From JABMRP01 sp964444795 (lineage in GTDB: Bacteria; Planctomycetota; Planctomycetia; Pirellulales; Thermoguttaceae): a stretch of DNA of 35,477 bases. The position numbers were made by a program, and so were the translations under genes. How positions within the stretch are numbered: position 1 is the first letter of the stretch; the number at the start of each line of letters is the position of its first letter. Below are positions 8,657 to 17,794 of the stretch, in pieces. A model generated the notes under the pieces. That model saw nothing but the letters and a program-made list of their open reading frames with translations. It did not search any database and had not been told where the DNA came from. Location of the stretch: contig CAYUIQ010000069.1 in assembly GCA_964444795.1 (NCBI GenBank), positions 1-35,477 on the forward strand, in the 5' to 3' direction.

Positions 8657-8752
8657 ATGGCCATCAACGATTCCCGGCAAGCTGAAAGCTTGGTCGTATC
8701 ACTCCAAGGAGAAACCCTCGCACGCCCGGGAGCGTGGCAACACACGATCGCG
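8657..8752 (+). repeat. dispersed intergenic repeat, copy 1
   Basis: The 65 bases 8657-8721 align without gaps to 16571-16635 with 57 identities, and weaker similarity continues for about 30 more bases. The best conserved part is CAAGC (8678-8682), five bases, GCTTG (8688-8692), able to form a small hairpin, followed by a GTATCACTCCAAG block. It lies in a 537-base gap (8592-9128) that holds no convincing gene; the short open frames there have no homology that I recognise. Confidence 0.7.
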
Positions 8753-9128
8753 ACCTATCAGGACACGGCCGTTACCCCGGTCGAGCGGGCGCAGGCCGGT
8801 TTCGGCGGCGAAACGGGCTTTCTCGAAAACCGCAAGCCGCACGGCCTTGTGGCGTTTTGAATCGCGACATGGCAACATTGGACAGTCCGGGCACAACTTA
8901 CGTGCAGGAAAGAGTTGCGGCGTCTGCGTCGGGAAACGAAAGTTCCTCGGCCCCTCAATTGGACAGCGGGGCATCGGCAGCACAGCCAACACTCTGGGCT
9001 GCCGTTCAGATTCGGTCGGCACGGGGAGCGGGCGCATGGGAGGCTGAAGAGTCCAGGAAGGAGCCGTCTGAGGTCTCGCTTTCCGCCGACCCCGGATGTA
9101 TGATCGAACCTGACCAAGGAGACTTCCC

Positions 9129-10910
9129 ATGCGGACGCTCGCTCGCAACGCTTCGTTATGCCTCTCGTCCCTTGTGCTGATCGCGGCCGTGCCATGCACC
9201 GTGGCCCAAGGTCAGCCGTTGTTTGAGCGCAAGGCCAGCCTGGAATGGCTGGCTGCCGACTCGGACGTCGTGGTTCGCGCGACGATTGTCGACGTGGCCC
9301 GCGATGCGAGTCAGCGCCACAACGTTTGGGACACCGTCACGCTGAAGGTGCATGAAACACTCAAGGGCACGCACCGGCCGACCGTCACGTTGGCCGTCCG
9401 GCGGTGGCGGTCTAGCGAGGATCTGGCCGAGTGGAAGAAGCAACGGCGGGAGTTCCTGCTGTTTCTGGTCGACAGCGGGCGCTACGAGCCGTCGGAACCT
9501 GGATATGCCAAGTTCAAGTGGGCGCCGCTGTTTGTCAGTCACGGGGTGCCGGCTTTCGTCCACTTCGGCGAGAAGGCAAAAGCGAATCCGCTCACGCTGG
9601 ATCTGAAGGCCCCCACCCAGCGCCAGGACATCATCGAGCGAACGCGGGCCGCCGCGGCCGCTACGGAGGACGCCGAGCCGCTTGGCAAGTACGTCTTCCG
9701 CTGGTACGGCGGTCTCGTTTTCTGGACCTTTCCCGTCGATCGTCGCCTGGAGACGGCGGCGCGTCGGTGGATCGAATCGCCCAGCGACTTCATGCCGCAC
9801 GGGTCGCGTGTCGACGGTTCCTTGAAGGCCGCAGGCGCCGCAGCCCTGCGGCATTTCAAATCGGAGAAAAACGCCACGATCCTCAAGACGCTGCTCGACG
9901 ATCCCGCGGCAATGTACGCGTTGGAGGAAAAGCAATGGGAAGCCGCTGAAGTCAGGGAGTTCTATGTCCGGCAAGTGGCGTACGAGACGCTACGGGCGTG
10001 GAACGTTCCAGTCGAGAAGCCCGTTCTGCGCGAGCGGGTAATGCGGAAGGTGACCGCCCATGATGAGCGAGCCGCAATCACCTGGATCCAATCGGTCGAG
10101 GGCGACGTCGTGTATCACAACATGACGTGTCCCGGCTCGGACGCCGGAAGTTTTCGCACGGTCAAGCTCGTCAACCTCGCCAGCGCGTCGTTGCACGGGC
10201 ACCGGGTCGACGACCTTTCGCTATTGACATCGCTGAAGAACCTCCAGAGCCTTACGCTCACGTCGACCGCCGTGCGAGACCTCTCGCCGCTGGCCAAGTT
10301 GAAGAACCTCCGATCGCTTCGTCTCTGGCAAACACCGGTCACGGACCTGTCGCCTTTGGCGGAGTTGACGACCCTTACGAGCCTCGAACTGAGCGGGCCG
10401 ATCAGCGACCTGGCGCCGCTGGCGGGATTGAAGGGCCTCGTTGCGTTGGACCTCGGGAATACCCGGGTCCGCGATCTCTCGCCGCTGGCAAAGCTGGAGA
10501 ACCTCCAGTACCTCGATCTGGCCCGTACACCGGTCCGCGATCTGTCGCCCCTGTCGGGCCTGATGAATCTGAAGGATCTCAGTCTCCACAACACCCGGAT
10601 CAGCGACCTGGCGCCGCTGGCGGGAGTGAAAACCCTCACAACGCTTCGGCTTGATGCAACGCCGGTCAGCGACTTGACGCCACTGGCGGAGTTGACGCGA
10701 CTGGAAAGCCTGAGTCTGGCCGGCACACCGGTCAGCAACCTGGCGCCGCTGGCGAAATTGCAGCAGCTTACGCGACTCGACCTGAGCAACACGCGCGTGA
10801 GCGACGTCTCACCGCTGAAGGGCATAAAGTGTCTCAAGTCGGTATTTCTCAAGGATACGCTCCTCGGTGAGGAAGAGGCCCGACGCTTCAGAGACAGTCT
10901 GCTGGATTGA
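9129..10910 (+). CDS. secreted leucine-rich-repeat protein
   Basis: 593-residue exported protein. Signal peptide 1 to about 27 (ends TVAQGQ). The N-terminal part (about 30-150) has a strand-rich segment beginning SDVVVRATIVDV that is common in planctomycete secreted proteins; the middle (150-340) is not recognised. From about residue 363 to the end there are nine full 22-residue leucine-rich repeats plus a partial one, of the internalin-like pattern LxxLxxLxLxxTxVxDLSPL. The repeats are also visible in DNA as 66-base tandem units. Such repeats form a curved binding surface, so this is probably an adhesion or protein-interaction molecule. AAGGAG precedes the ATG at 9129. No neighbour shares its direction closely enough to prove an operon. 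Confidence 0.85.
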   Translation: MRTLARNASLCLSSLVLIAAVPCTVAQGQPLFERKASLEWLAADSDVVVRATIVDVARDASQRHNVWDTVTLKVHETLKGTHRPTVTLAVRRWRSSEDLAEWKKQRREFLLFLVDSGRYEPSEPGYAKFKWAPLFVSHGVPAFVHFGEKAKANPLTLDLKAPTQRQDIIERTRAAAAATEDAEPLGKYVFRWYGGLVFWTFPVDRRLETAARRWIESPSDFMPHGSRVDGSLKAAGAAALRHFKSEKNATILKTLLDDPAAMYALEEKQWEAAEVREFYVRQVAYETLRAWNVPVEKPVLRERVMRKVTAHDERAAITWIQSVEGDVVYHNMTCPGSDAGSFRTVKLVNLASASLHGHRVDDLSLLTSLKNLQSLTLTSTAVRDLSPLAKLKNLRSLRLWQTPVTDLSPLAELTTLTSLELSGPISDLAPLAGLKGLVALDLGNTRVRDLSPLAKLENLQYLDLARTPVRDLSPLSGLMNLKDLSLHNTRISDLAPLAGVKTLTTLRLDATPVSDLTPLAELTRLESLSLAGTPVSNLAPLAKLQQLTRLDLSNTRVSDVSPLKGIKCLKSVFLKDTLLGEEEARRFRDSLLD

Positions 10911-11254
10911 GCGATTCTTCACCGCGCGACATCGGTGACATTCCCTTCCGGCTGTGGAAGAATTCACGGTTGTCTCATAATACGACCCTTCGTAAACACT
11001 ACGGTTTTCGGAGCGGTCCCACGGCCCTCGACGATTCGTTCGTACACTTGAGGCTGGCGTGCTGACAAAATCGCGCATGCTCAGGACGGCCCCCTAGCCG
11101 GAACTTTCTTATCTCTTTCTGCGTCTAAGCTATCGTCCATCCTCGAATGTTGTGTAGTATGGAGCGGCGGACCGCTCCTGTCCAACGAAGTGCAATTCGA
11201 GATCATCGGCAGGCAGGCCACCGATGCCCTCAAGCCCCCCGGAATGAGTTCGAC
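10911..11254. other. 344-base intergenic region with short hairpin
   Basis: No gene is supported here. A seven-pair perfect hairpin (GGAGCGG, CGGA loop, CCGCTCC) lies at 11161-11178, directly after a TGTAGTATGGA element (11153-11163) that resembles elements upstream of two other genes. No T tract or clear terminator follows the LRR gene. Confidence 0.5.
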
Positions 11255-13402
11255 ATGAGAACCTTCACGACTCCAACGTGCTCTACGCTGAGCGTCTTCC
11301 TCCTCCTGGCGGCCAGTGCGTCCGGCGAGACGAGATACGTTTCTTCGGAGGGCTCGGCCGAGTCCCCGTTCACCTCCTGGAAGACGGCTGCCCTCGATAT
11401 CGCCAGCGCACTCGACGTGGCCGGCGATGCCGATCAGATCGTCGTCGCCCCGGGGACGTATCCGATTGGTCGTACGATCGTCGTCAACCGGGCGGTCACT
11501 CTGCGAAGCGCCGCCGGGGCGCGAAAGACGATGCTCGACGGCAAAGGCTCGCCCCGTGACGGCTGGTGCTTCGACGTGCAGTCGGACCGGGCGATCGTCG
11601 ACGGCTTCACGATCACCCGATTTGGCGGCGGCGTCCGCTTCAGTCACGGTGAGGGAACCACCGCCGTGCTGCGAAACTGCGTGATCGTTCGGAACGCCGG
11701 CCACGGCATCTTCTTCAACCACGGCGGATGCGCCAAGAATTGCACCGTCGTCTACAACGGCACCGCGCTATACGCCTACGACATGGGCGGAGGAGGCGAC
11801 GATCCGGCCAACCTGATCCTCTTCGGCAACGAGCAGGGGTTCGTGCGCCAGAGCGCCAACATCAGCCTGCACAACTCCTGCACCGACGACCCGCATTTCG
11901 TCTCGCACAAGGACTTCCGTCTGCGGCCCGACTCGCCATGCATCGACGCGGGGCGGAACGAAGACTGGATGATCGAGGCGGTCGACGCCGCCGGCCGTCC
12001 GCGGGTCCAAAACAAGGTGGTGGATGTCGGAGCGTATGAGTTCGACCCCGACCCCCCGGTCTTACTGCCCGAGCCCGACGGCAAGATCTCCACCGCCGGT
12101 TTGACTTCCGACGAGGACGGATGGATTGCCCTGGCCCCGCTGGTCCAAGCGGACCGCGACTTGCAGGACGCCGGATGGAAATGGGACGGCCACTCGGCGG
12201 CCTTCAGTGCGGGCAAGCCGCGTGCGGTGGTCTCGATTCCCGTGCGGATTGCCGGCAGCTATGAGCTCCAGACGCGTGTCACGATCACGCGCGCCAAGGA
12301 GACCACGGCCATCTGCCTGCCGATCTCCAGCGCCCGGGCGGTCGTCCTCGACATGAGAGGCGACCGTGGGAACTCGGAGTCGCCCACGGCCACGATCCGG
12401 CTGACCGGGCTGAAGTCGGAGCCCCGACCGCAAGGCGACGCCTCGATGAAGATCGGGACCGAGTACGCGTTGTCGTGCAAGGTCCTCAGGGCGGGGAACA
12501 AGCTGACCATCGAGATCCGTCGCGACGGCCGCGTCTTGTTCCAGTGGGCCGGCAACGTGGCCCAAGTCGCCGAACGTAGCCTGATGCGGCCGGGAACCGT
12601 ACAACTGGAAACGGCCTACTATACAACGTCACGGTTCACCGATTTACGACTGAGGATGCTGTCCGGAGAGGCGGCCCCGCTTTTCTCGGAGTTGATCGGA
12701 CAGCCCGAACCGATCGTCGACGGACGCGTGTTCCCGCTCACGACCGATTCGGCGAAGAAAGCGGTCGATCATTTTCTCGCCGAACTCAAGGAGATTGACC
12801 GCGTCGCGGCGCTGCGCAAGGCCGAAGCCAAGACGCGTCTCGACATGTCGCTGCAACAGCTCAAGCAGTTCGAGACCGAGACCGGGAAACGCTATCACGG
12901 CATGCTGGGATCGTATTTCAATCATCAAGGCCGCATCCCGTTCATCATGCTCAGCGTTCCGAATGGGGAAAACGTGTTAGGCGAGAACGCTCGCGGCACG
13001 CTCAACGCCGCGAAGTATGACTCCGCCAAACGGCTGTACAAATTCGTAGCCCACGGCCACGTCATCATTCCGCGGGACGGCTCTTACCGCCTCGAAGTCA
13101 GCCGGGCGGCCGGGATCAAACTGAACGGCATGACCTACACCGTGGGTTCTCCGGTAGCGGGGAAGCCTCCCTACGCCGACGTCGAGCTGACCCGCGGTGT
13201 CTGCGAGGTGTCTTTCGATGTGGGGAACAATGGCGGTCAACTCGGTTACGCGATGATCCAGATCGTCGAGAACGAATCCGAAACCGAGTTGCCAATATTC
13301 ATCTACGAATCGGAACTGAAGGCATTCAGGAATGATCTGAGCCTCGGCGTCGAGCTGTGGGAAACCTCCCGCTGGACTCGTGAAGACAACGAAATCCAAT
13401 AA
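11255..13402 (+). CDS. secreted parallel beta-helix protein with C-terminal sandwich domains
   Basis: 715-residue exported protein. Signal peptide 1 to about 24 (ends SASGE). Residues about 25-265 are a right-handed parallel beta-helix of the DUF1565/pectate-lyase-like type (DQIVVAPGTYPIG, then repeating strands such as VLRNCVIVRNAGHG), closing with the SPCIDAGR and VVDVGAYEFD signatures typical of choice-of-anchor Q proteins. Residues about 310-475 look like a jelly-roll domain related to DUF1080/laminin-G folds, which often bind sugars. The end (about 545-700) resembles a PA14-like module. No catalytic residues can be assigned, so it may be a polysaccharide lyase, a binder or a structural surface protein. 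The ATG at 11255 fits the signal peptide; the frame extends to 11147 without support. It lies upstream of other carbohydrate-related genes. Confidence 0.8.
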   Translation: MRTFTTPTCSTLSVFLLLAASASGETRYVSSEGSAESPFTSWKTAALDIASALDVAGDADQIVVAPGTYPIGRTIVVNRAVTLRSAAGARKTMLDGKGSPRDGWCFDVQSDRAIVDGFTITRFGGGVRFSHGEGTTAVLRNCVIVRNAGHGIFFNHGGCAKNCTVVYNGTALYAYDMGGGGDDPANLILFGNEQGFVRQSANISLHNSCTDDPHFVSHKDFRLRPDSPCIDAGRNEDWMIEAVDAAGRPRVQNKVVDVGAYEFDPDPPVLLPEPDGKISTAGLTSDEDGWIALAPLVQADRDLQDAGWKWDGHSAAFSAGKPRAVVSIPVRIAGSYELQTRVTITRAKETTAICLPISSARAVVLDMRGDRGNSESPTATIRLTGLKSEPRPQGDASMKIGTEYALSCKVLRAGNKLTIEIRRDGRVLFQWAGNVAQVAERSLMRPGTVQLETAYYTTSRFTDLRLRMLSGEAAPLFSELIGQPEPIVDGRVFPLTTDSAKKAVDHFLAELKEIDRVAALRKAEAKTRLDMSLQQLKQFETETGKRYHGMLGSYFNHQGRIPFIMLSVPNGENVLGENARGTLNAAKYDSAKRLYKFVAHGHVIIPRDGSYRLEVSRAAGIKLNGMTYTVGSPVAGKPPYADVELTRGVCEVSFDVGNNGGQLGYAMIQIVENESETELPIFIYESELKAFRNDLSLGVELWETSRWTREDNEIQ

Positions 13403-13538
13403 CCGGCCACTTCTACCTCTTCTCCCCCGTTCACCGACGCCTCGGCGGGTGTTAGCTTTCGTTGCGTGAAGTCGGCGGAGTAGCCGTGCGCAAGAACGGC
13501 TGCATGAAGGGCGTCACCATTCACAGGAGACCCAGCCG

Positions 13539-16499
13539 ATGAACAAACTGGTCCTACTCGCGTTTGGCGCCGGCTCCTTCGGTACTCTCTTTGTGACGCC
13601 GGCTTCTACCGACGACACGCCCCCGCCGGCCAAAGCGCCGTTCAATGCCGAGCAGGCCAAAGAGTTTCAGCAGCAGTGGGCCAAACACATCGGTATCGAA
13701 GTCGTCCACACGAACTCCCTCGGCATGAAACTGGTCCTGCTGCCGCCTGGCGAGTTCACGATGGGGCGAACCGAACAGCAGTTGGACGAGCTTCTCAGAG
13801 TGTTCGAGAACGACCCGAAACTGAAGAAAAACCGTGGCGGCACGATCACCTGGTCGATGCTGATGATGCCCGCCCACCGTGTCCGGTTGACGAGGCCGTT
13901 CACCATGGGAGCTACCGAGGTGACGGTTGGGCAGTTCCGCCAGTTCGTCGAAGCGACCGGCTACAAGACCGAAGCGGAACGGGGCCTTAATCATGGCAAG
14001 CCGTACCGAGGTGGACGGGCGATGTCCACCTGGCGCAAACCGATGGCCTGGCGGGCCAACTACAAACAGCAGGATGACGAGCCGGTCATGCACCTTTGCT
14101 GGAACGACTGCGTGGCCTTCTGCAAGTGGCTGAGCGAAAAAGAGGGCCGCCAGTACAGTCTGCCCACCGAGGCCCAGTGGGAGTACGCCTGCCGTGCGGG
14201 AACCACCACGCCGTGGAGTTTCGGCCGTATTGCCGACTTCGACCGCGAGGGAAACAAACACGCAATTTGGTCGGACGGCGGCCAGAAGTTCGACGTCCCG
14301 CAGCGTGTCGCACAGCGACAACCGAACGCCTTCGGGCTGTACGACATGCACGGCAACATGTGGGAATACGTCGCCGACTGGTGGCATCGATTCTCGTACA
14401 AGCAAGCACCGCTGAACGATCCGACCGGTCCGGCGGTGCAGAGTGAAAAAGGGGATCTGCGTCGCATCATCCGCGGCAGCTCGTTCGACTGGGGCCGCTG
14501 GGGCGGAGATTCAGCCTACCGCATGCGGATTACCCAGCGATCCAATCAACACCCCCACATGAGCTTCCGGGTTGCCACGAGCATCAAGAAGGTCAAAGGG
14601 GTGCCGCCGGCAGTCGACCCCGACGACGATCGCCGCCGGCGGAAGCGAGATCCCGGCGCGGATTCGGACGAAGTTCTCGCAGCCCTGAAAGCCGGGGCGA
14701 CAAGAGTCCCGCCCGAAGGCCGAGATCTGCCGAAGGAACTGGCGCTCGACCTGGGCGGCGGTGTGAAGATCGACTTCGTGCTGATTCCGGCGGGCTCGTT
14801 TCTCATGGGTTCGGCGGGCGGAGCGAAAGACGAACTGCCCGTGCATCGCGTCGTGATCTCCCAACCCTTCTATATGGCCAGGCACGAGGTCACGCAGAGC
14901 CAGTGGGAAGCCGTGATGGGAAAGCACAAGTGGCTCACGGAGATCACGCGAGGCGACAACGAAATGGCCGGCCCCACCAAAGCCATGAACGTGCTCAGTT
15001 GGGAGGACTGCCAGACGTTCATCACGGCGCTGGAGAAGAAAACAGCCGTCTCGCTCGGCGAGACGAAGCATCCGCTCGCGGAGCGAGCGGGATACCATAT
15101 GGCCCTGCCGACCGAGGCGCAGTGGGAATATGCCTGCCGCGCCGGTAGTACGACCGAGTTCCACTTCGGAGACGACCCGGCGCAACTGGGCCAGTATGCC
15201 TGGTTCCAAGGCAACATGAACTGGCCGGGCCAACCGGGCTATCGCGGCAAGGCTTTCTACCATGACGTGGGCCGAAAGAAGCCCAGCGCCTGGGGTTTGT
15301 ACGACATGCACGGCGGCGTCTGGGAATGGTGCGCCGATTGGTATGACGCCGATGACTACTTCGACTCGCCGCTGGTTGATCCCACGGGGCCGCGGTCCGG
15401 CCGCTTCCGCGTATTGCGCGGCGGGTCGTGGTTCCGTTATGCCAAGTACGCCCGCAGCGCGTACCGGCGGTTCTTCCACGCGGAAGGGAACGGCGACGGT
15501 GTCACGGGCTGGATCAACGACTTCGGCTGCCGCGTTGTGATTAACCTGGCTGCCGGCGAACGGGAGGGCGACGTTCCCGCCGAAACGCCCGACTGCAAGG
15601 TCAACTATACGAAGTTGGCGCGGAGCCTGAGGCGTTATCCCGACAATCCCGTGATCAAGGTCGGCGAAAAAGGCGCGTGGGACGACCAGACACTGGGTTG
15701 TTTCACGGTGCTCGATGATGGGGACAAGTTCTACTTCTACTCCGGTGGGACCCGGTTCGGCCAACCCAAGAAGATCGGAATGGCCACGTCCACGGACGGC
15801 GTCCACTGGACGAAAGACGAGAACAACCCGCTGTTTCCCGGCAGCATGCCGTATGCGATCAAAGTTGGCGACGCGTTTCGCCTGTATCATCCGGGCAAGG
15901 ACGATGCCGGCAGGCGCGGATTACAGATGCGAACGTCGGAGGACGGTTTCCATTGGAGCAAACCAACGATGGTGCTGGCAGGCAACATCCTGGATCCATG
16001 CGTCGTCCGAGTCGCTAAAAATGGTTTTCACCTGTACTACTGCGCGGGCGGACAAAGAGCGAAAAGCGGAGAGCAAGCCTGGGAGTTCAAAGCCCGCATG
16101 GCCACGTCCGAGGACGGAATCAGGTGGAAGAAAGAGCCGAAACCCGCCCTGTCGCTCGGCCCAAAGGGCAGTTGGGACGAGCATTCGCACGCCGGCCCGT
16201 GCGTTTTGAAACTCGAGGACGGCTTCCACATGTGGTACCTCGGAAGCGGCACCTACAAAGCCAAAACGGCCTGGAGAATCGGACATGCCACGTCGCCGGA
16301 CGGACTGAATTGGACCAGGTCCGGCACGGACCCGGTTCTGGACATCGGCAAGCCCGGCGATTGGGACGGCGGTACGTTCATGTCGTTGGACATCATTTTC
16401 CGCGACGGCAAGTTCCTGTTCTGGTACGCCGCCGCCCCAAGCGAACACGGCGACGAGACCAAGATGACGATCCAGATCGGCCACGGCACCAGTCAGTGA
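13539..16499 (+). CDS. fusion of two FGE-like domains and a glycosidase-like propeller
   Basis: 986-residue exported protein made of three modules. After a signal peptide (1 to about 24) there are two formylglycine-generating-enzyme-like (SUMF1/EgtB/PvdO) domains, at about 58-345 and 403-666. Both show the family motifs: GMKLVLLPPGEFTMG or VLIPAGSFLMG at the start, LPTEAQWEYACRAG in the middle, then GLYDMHGNMWEY or GLYDMHGGVWEW. The cysteine pair used by true FGE after the RGGS-like motif is missing in both (RGSSFDWGRWG and RGGSWFRYAKYAR contain no Cys). The last 300 residues form a GH43/GH32/GH130-like five-bladed propeller with repeats such as MATSTDGVHWTK, MRTSEDGFHWSK and MATSEDGIRWKK. 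A sugar-binding or glycosidase role is likely for the whole; sulfatase activation is not. ACAGGAGA precedes the start. Confidence 0.85.
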   Translation: MNKLVLLAFGAGSFGTLFVTPASTDDTPPPAKAPFNAEQAKEFQQQWAKHIGIEVVHTNSLGMKLVLLPPGEFTMGRTEQQLDELLRVFENDPKLKKNRGGTITWSMLMMPAHRVRLTRPFTMGATEVTVGQFRQFVEATGYKTEAERGLNHGKPYRGGRAMSTWRKPMAWRANYKQQDDEPVMHLCWNDCVAFCKWLSEKEGRQYSLPTEAQWEYACRAGTTTPWSFGRIADFDREGNKHAIWSDGGQKFDVPQRVAQRQPNAFGLYDMHGNMWEYVADWWHRFSYKQAPLNDPTGPAVQSEKGDLRRIIRGSSFDWGRWGGDSAYRMRITQRSNQHPHMSFRVATSIKKVKGVPPAVDPDDDRRRRKRDPGADSDEVLAALKAGATRVPPEGRDLPKELALDLGGGVKIDFVLIPAGSFLMGSAGGAKDELPVHRVVISQPFYMARHEVTQSQWEAVMGKHKWLTEITRGDNEMAGPTKAMNVLSWEDCQTFITALEKKTAVSLGETKHPLAERAGYHMALPTEAQWEYACRAGSTTEFHFGDDPAQLGQYAWFQGNMNWPGQPGYRGKAFYHDVGRKKPSAWGLYDMHGGVWEWCADWYDADDYFDSPLVDPTGPRSGRFRVLRGGSWFRYAKYARSAYRRFFHAEGNGDGVTGWINDFGCRVVINLAAGEREGDVPAETPDCKVNYTKLARSLRRYPDNPVIKVGEKGAWDDQTLGCFTVLDDGDKFYFYSGGTRFGQPKKIGMATSTDGVHWTKDENNPLFPGSMPYAIKVGDAFRLYHPGKDDAGRRGLQMRTSEDGFHWSKPTMVLAGNILDPCVVRVAKNGFHLYYCAGGQRAKSGEQAWEFKARMATSEDGIRWKKEPKPALSLGPKGSWDEHSHAGPCVLKLEDGFHMWYLGSGTYKAKTAWRIGHATSPDGLNWTRSGTDPVLDIGKPGDWDGGTFMSLDIIFRDGKFLFWYAAAPSEHGDETKMTIQIGHGTSQ

Positions 16500-16570
16500 C
16501 CGATTGAGCCCCAACGAAAGCCGACACGGAGAAAGCACGAGCGGATCGAGATCGACTTCCCCTTGGCCGA

Positions 16571-16668
16571 ATGGCCATGAACGAGTCCTGGCAAGCCGAA
16601 AGCTTGCCCGTATCACTCCAAGCAGAAATCCTCGCGCTTTCCACGCCCGGAGCGCGGCAACGCACAGT
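16571..16668 (+). repeat. dispersed intergenic repeat, copy 2
   Basis: Second copy of the element at 8657, 57 of 65 bases identical over 16571-16635. The CAAGC (16592-16596) and GCTTG (16602-16606) arms are both conserved although the loop and flanks vary. The copy is open in the frame of the downstream pectate lyase, which could mislead a start call to ATG 16571. Confidence 0.7.
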
Positions 16669-16673
16669 GTTGC

Positions 16674-16682
16674 TGATAGAAT
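16674..16682 (+). promoter_or_regulatory. possible extended -10 for the pectate lyase gene
   Basis: TGA followed by TAGAAT fits an extended -10 (TGnTATAAT). No good -35 is present. Transcription would begin near 16689, giving a leader of about 38 bases to the GTG at 16727 and excluding the ATG at 16571. Confidence 0.3.
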
Positions 16683-16726
16683 ATAGCTGCGTATCATTCA
16701 CTCGGCTTACCAACGAGGACCGCAAA

Positions 16727-17785
16727 GTGAAACTCCATATCGTCCGGAGATTGATGTTCTTGTGGATCGCGATCACCGCGGTCGGTGCGGCGACAGCCGT
16801 GACCCTTGTCGACGAGAACGCAAACGTCGCCGAAAACGTGCTGCTGTACCAGCGGAGCAATGGGGGATGGCCGAAGAATTATGACCGGGGCCGGAAGCTG
16901 ACGGATGCCGACAGGACACGGCTGCTGGCGGAAAAAGACCGCGGGGATACAACCTTTGACAACGGCGCGACGCACACCGAAGTACGGTTGCTCGCCCGGG
17001 CGTACCAGGCGACTGGCGACGAGCGGTTCAAAAGGGCCTTTCTGCGGGGCGTCGAGTTCATGTTGCGGGCGCAGTACGATAACGGCGGCTGGCCGCAGTC
17101 GTATCCCAACCCGGGCGGATATGCCAGGCACATCACGTTCAACGACGGGGCCATGATCGGCGTGATGACCACGCTGCGGGATATCGCCGGAGGCACGCCG
17201 CCGTACGATTTCGTCGACAAGGACCTTCGCGCGCGTGCCGGGGTGGCCGTGGAGAAAGGGATTCGATGTATCCTCGCGTGCCAGATCGTGGTCGACGGCA
17301 AGCGGACGGCCTGGTGTGCCCAGCACGATGAGCAGACGTTGGCTCCGAGAAAGGCCCGGAGTTATGAACTGGCCTCCACGAGCGGCGGCGAATCGGTCGG
17401 TATCGTCCGGTTTCTGATGGACATCGACCAGCCCGGACCCGAGGTGATCGCGGCCGTCGAGGGCGCGGTGGCCTGGTTCGACGCGGCCAAGCTCCAGGGA
17501 ATACGACAGATCACCCGGGAGGATAAGTCCCAACCCCGGGGCATGGACAAAATCGTGATCCCCGACGCATCGGCACCGCCGATGTGGGCCCGGTTCTACG
17601 AGATCGGGACCAACCGGCCCATCTTCTGCGGCCGCGACGGCGTGCCGAAGCGGACGCTGGCGGAGATCTCGTACGAGCGCCGCACGGGCTACAGTTGGCT
17701 CGGATACTACGCGGCCGACCTTCTTGGGAAAGACTACCCCGCCTGGCGGAAGAAGTGGGCGCCGGACCGCAGCACGATCGAGTGA
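16727..17785 (+). CDS. pectate lyase, PL10-like
   Basis: 352-residue secreted enzyme of the polysaccharide lyase family 10 type, which cleaves polygalacturonate by beta-elimination. Family motifs seen in order are NGGWPKNYD near residue 45, TTFDNGATHTEVRLLARAY near 75-93, QYDNGGWPQSYPNPGGY near 118-134, HITFNDGAMIGVM, WCAQHDEQTLAPRKARSYE, and a closing RTGYSWLGYYAADLL. A hydrophobic N-terminal segment (MFLWIAITAVGAATAV) acts as signal peptide. The start is taken as GTG 16727, with GAGG eight bases upstream; ATG 16754 is an alternative, while ATG 16571 lies inside a dispersed repeat. The gene is convergent with a sulfatase, only nine bases apart. Together with the beta-helix and propeller proteins it suggests breakdown of an acidic polysaccharide. 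Confidence 0.85.
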   Translation: MKLHIVRRLMFLWIAITAVGAATAVTLVDENANVAENVLLYQRSNGGWPKNYDRGRKLTDADRTRLLAEKDRGDTTFDNGATHTEVRLLARAYQATGDERFKRAFLRGVEFMLRAQYDNGGWPQSYPNPGGYARHITFNDGAMIGVMTTLRDIAGGTPPYDFVDKDLRARAGVAVEKGIRCILACQIVVDGKRTAWCAQHDEQTLAPRKARSYELASTSGGESVGIVRFLMDIDQPGPEVIAAVEGAVAWFDAAKLQGIRQITREDKSQPRGMDKIVIPDASAPPMWARFYEIGTNRPIFCGRDGVPKRTLAEISYERRTGYSWLGYYAADLLGKDYPAWRKKWAPDRSTIE

Positions 17786-17794
17786 CGCAGCGGC

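Noticed and set aside
8649..9199. Several short open frames between the lipoprotein and the LRR gene
   Set aside because: They overlap each other on both strands, pass through a dispersed repeat and have no ribosome-binding site or family signature.
13539..15540. Reading the FGE-like domains as the sulfatase-activating enzyme for the two sulfatases
   Set aside because: The catalytic cysteine pair is absent from both domains and the fusion with a propeller does not fit FGE.
14511..15890. 459-codon open frame on the minus strand
   Set aside because: Antisense of the FGE-like fusion gene, with no recognisable domain.
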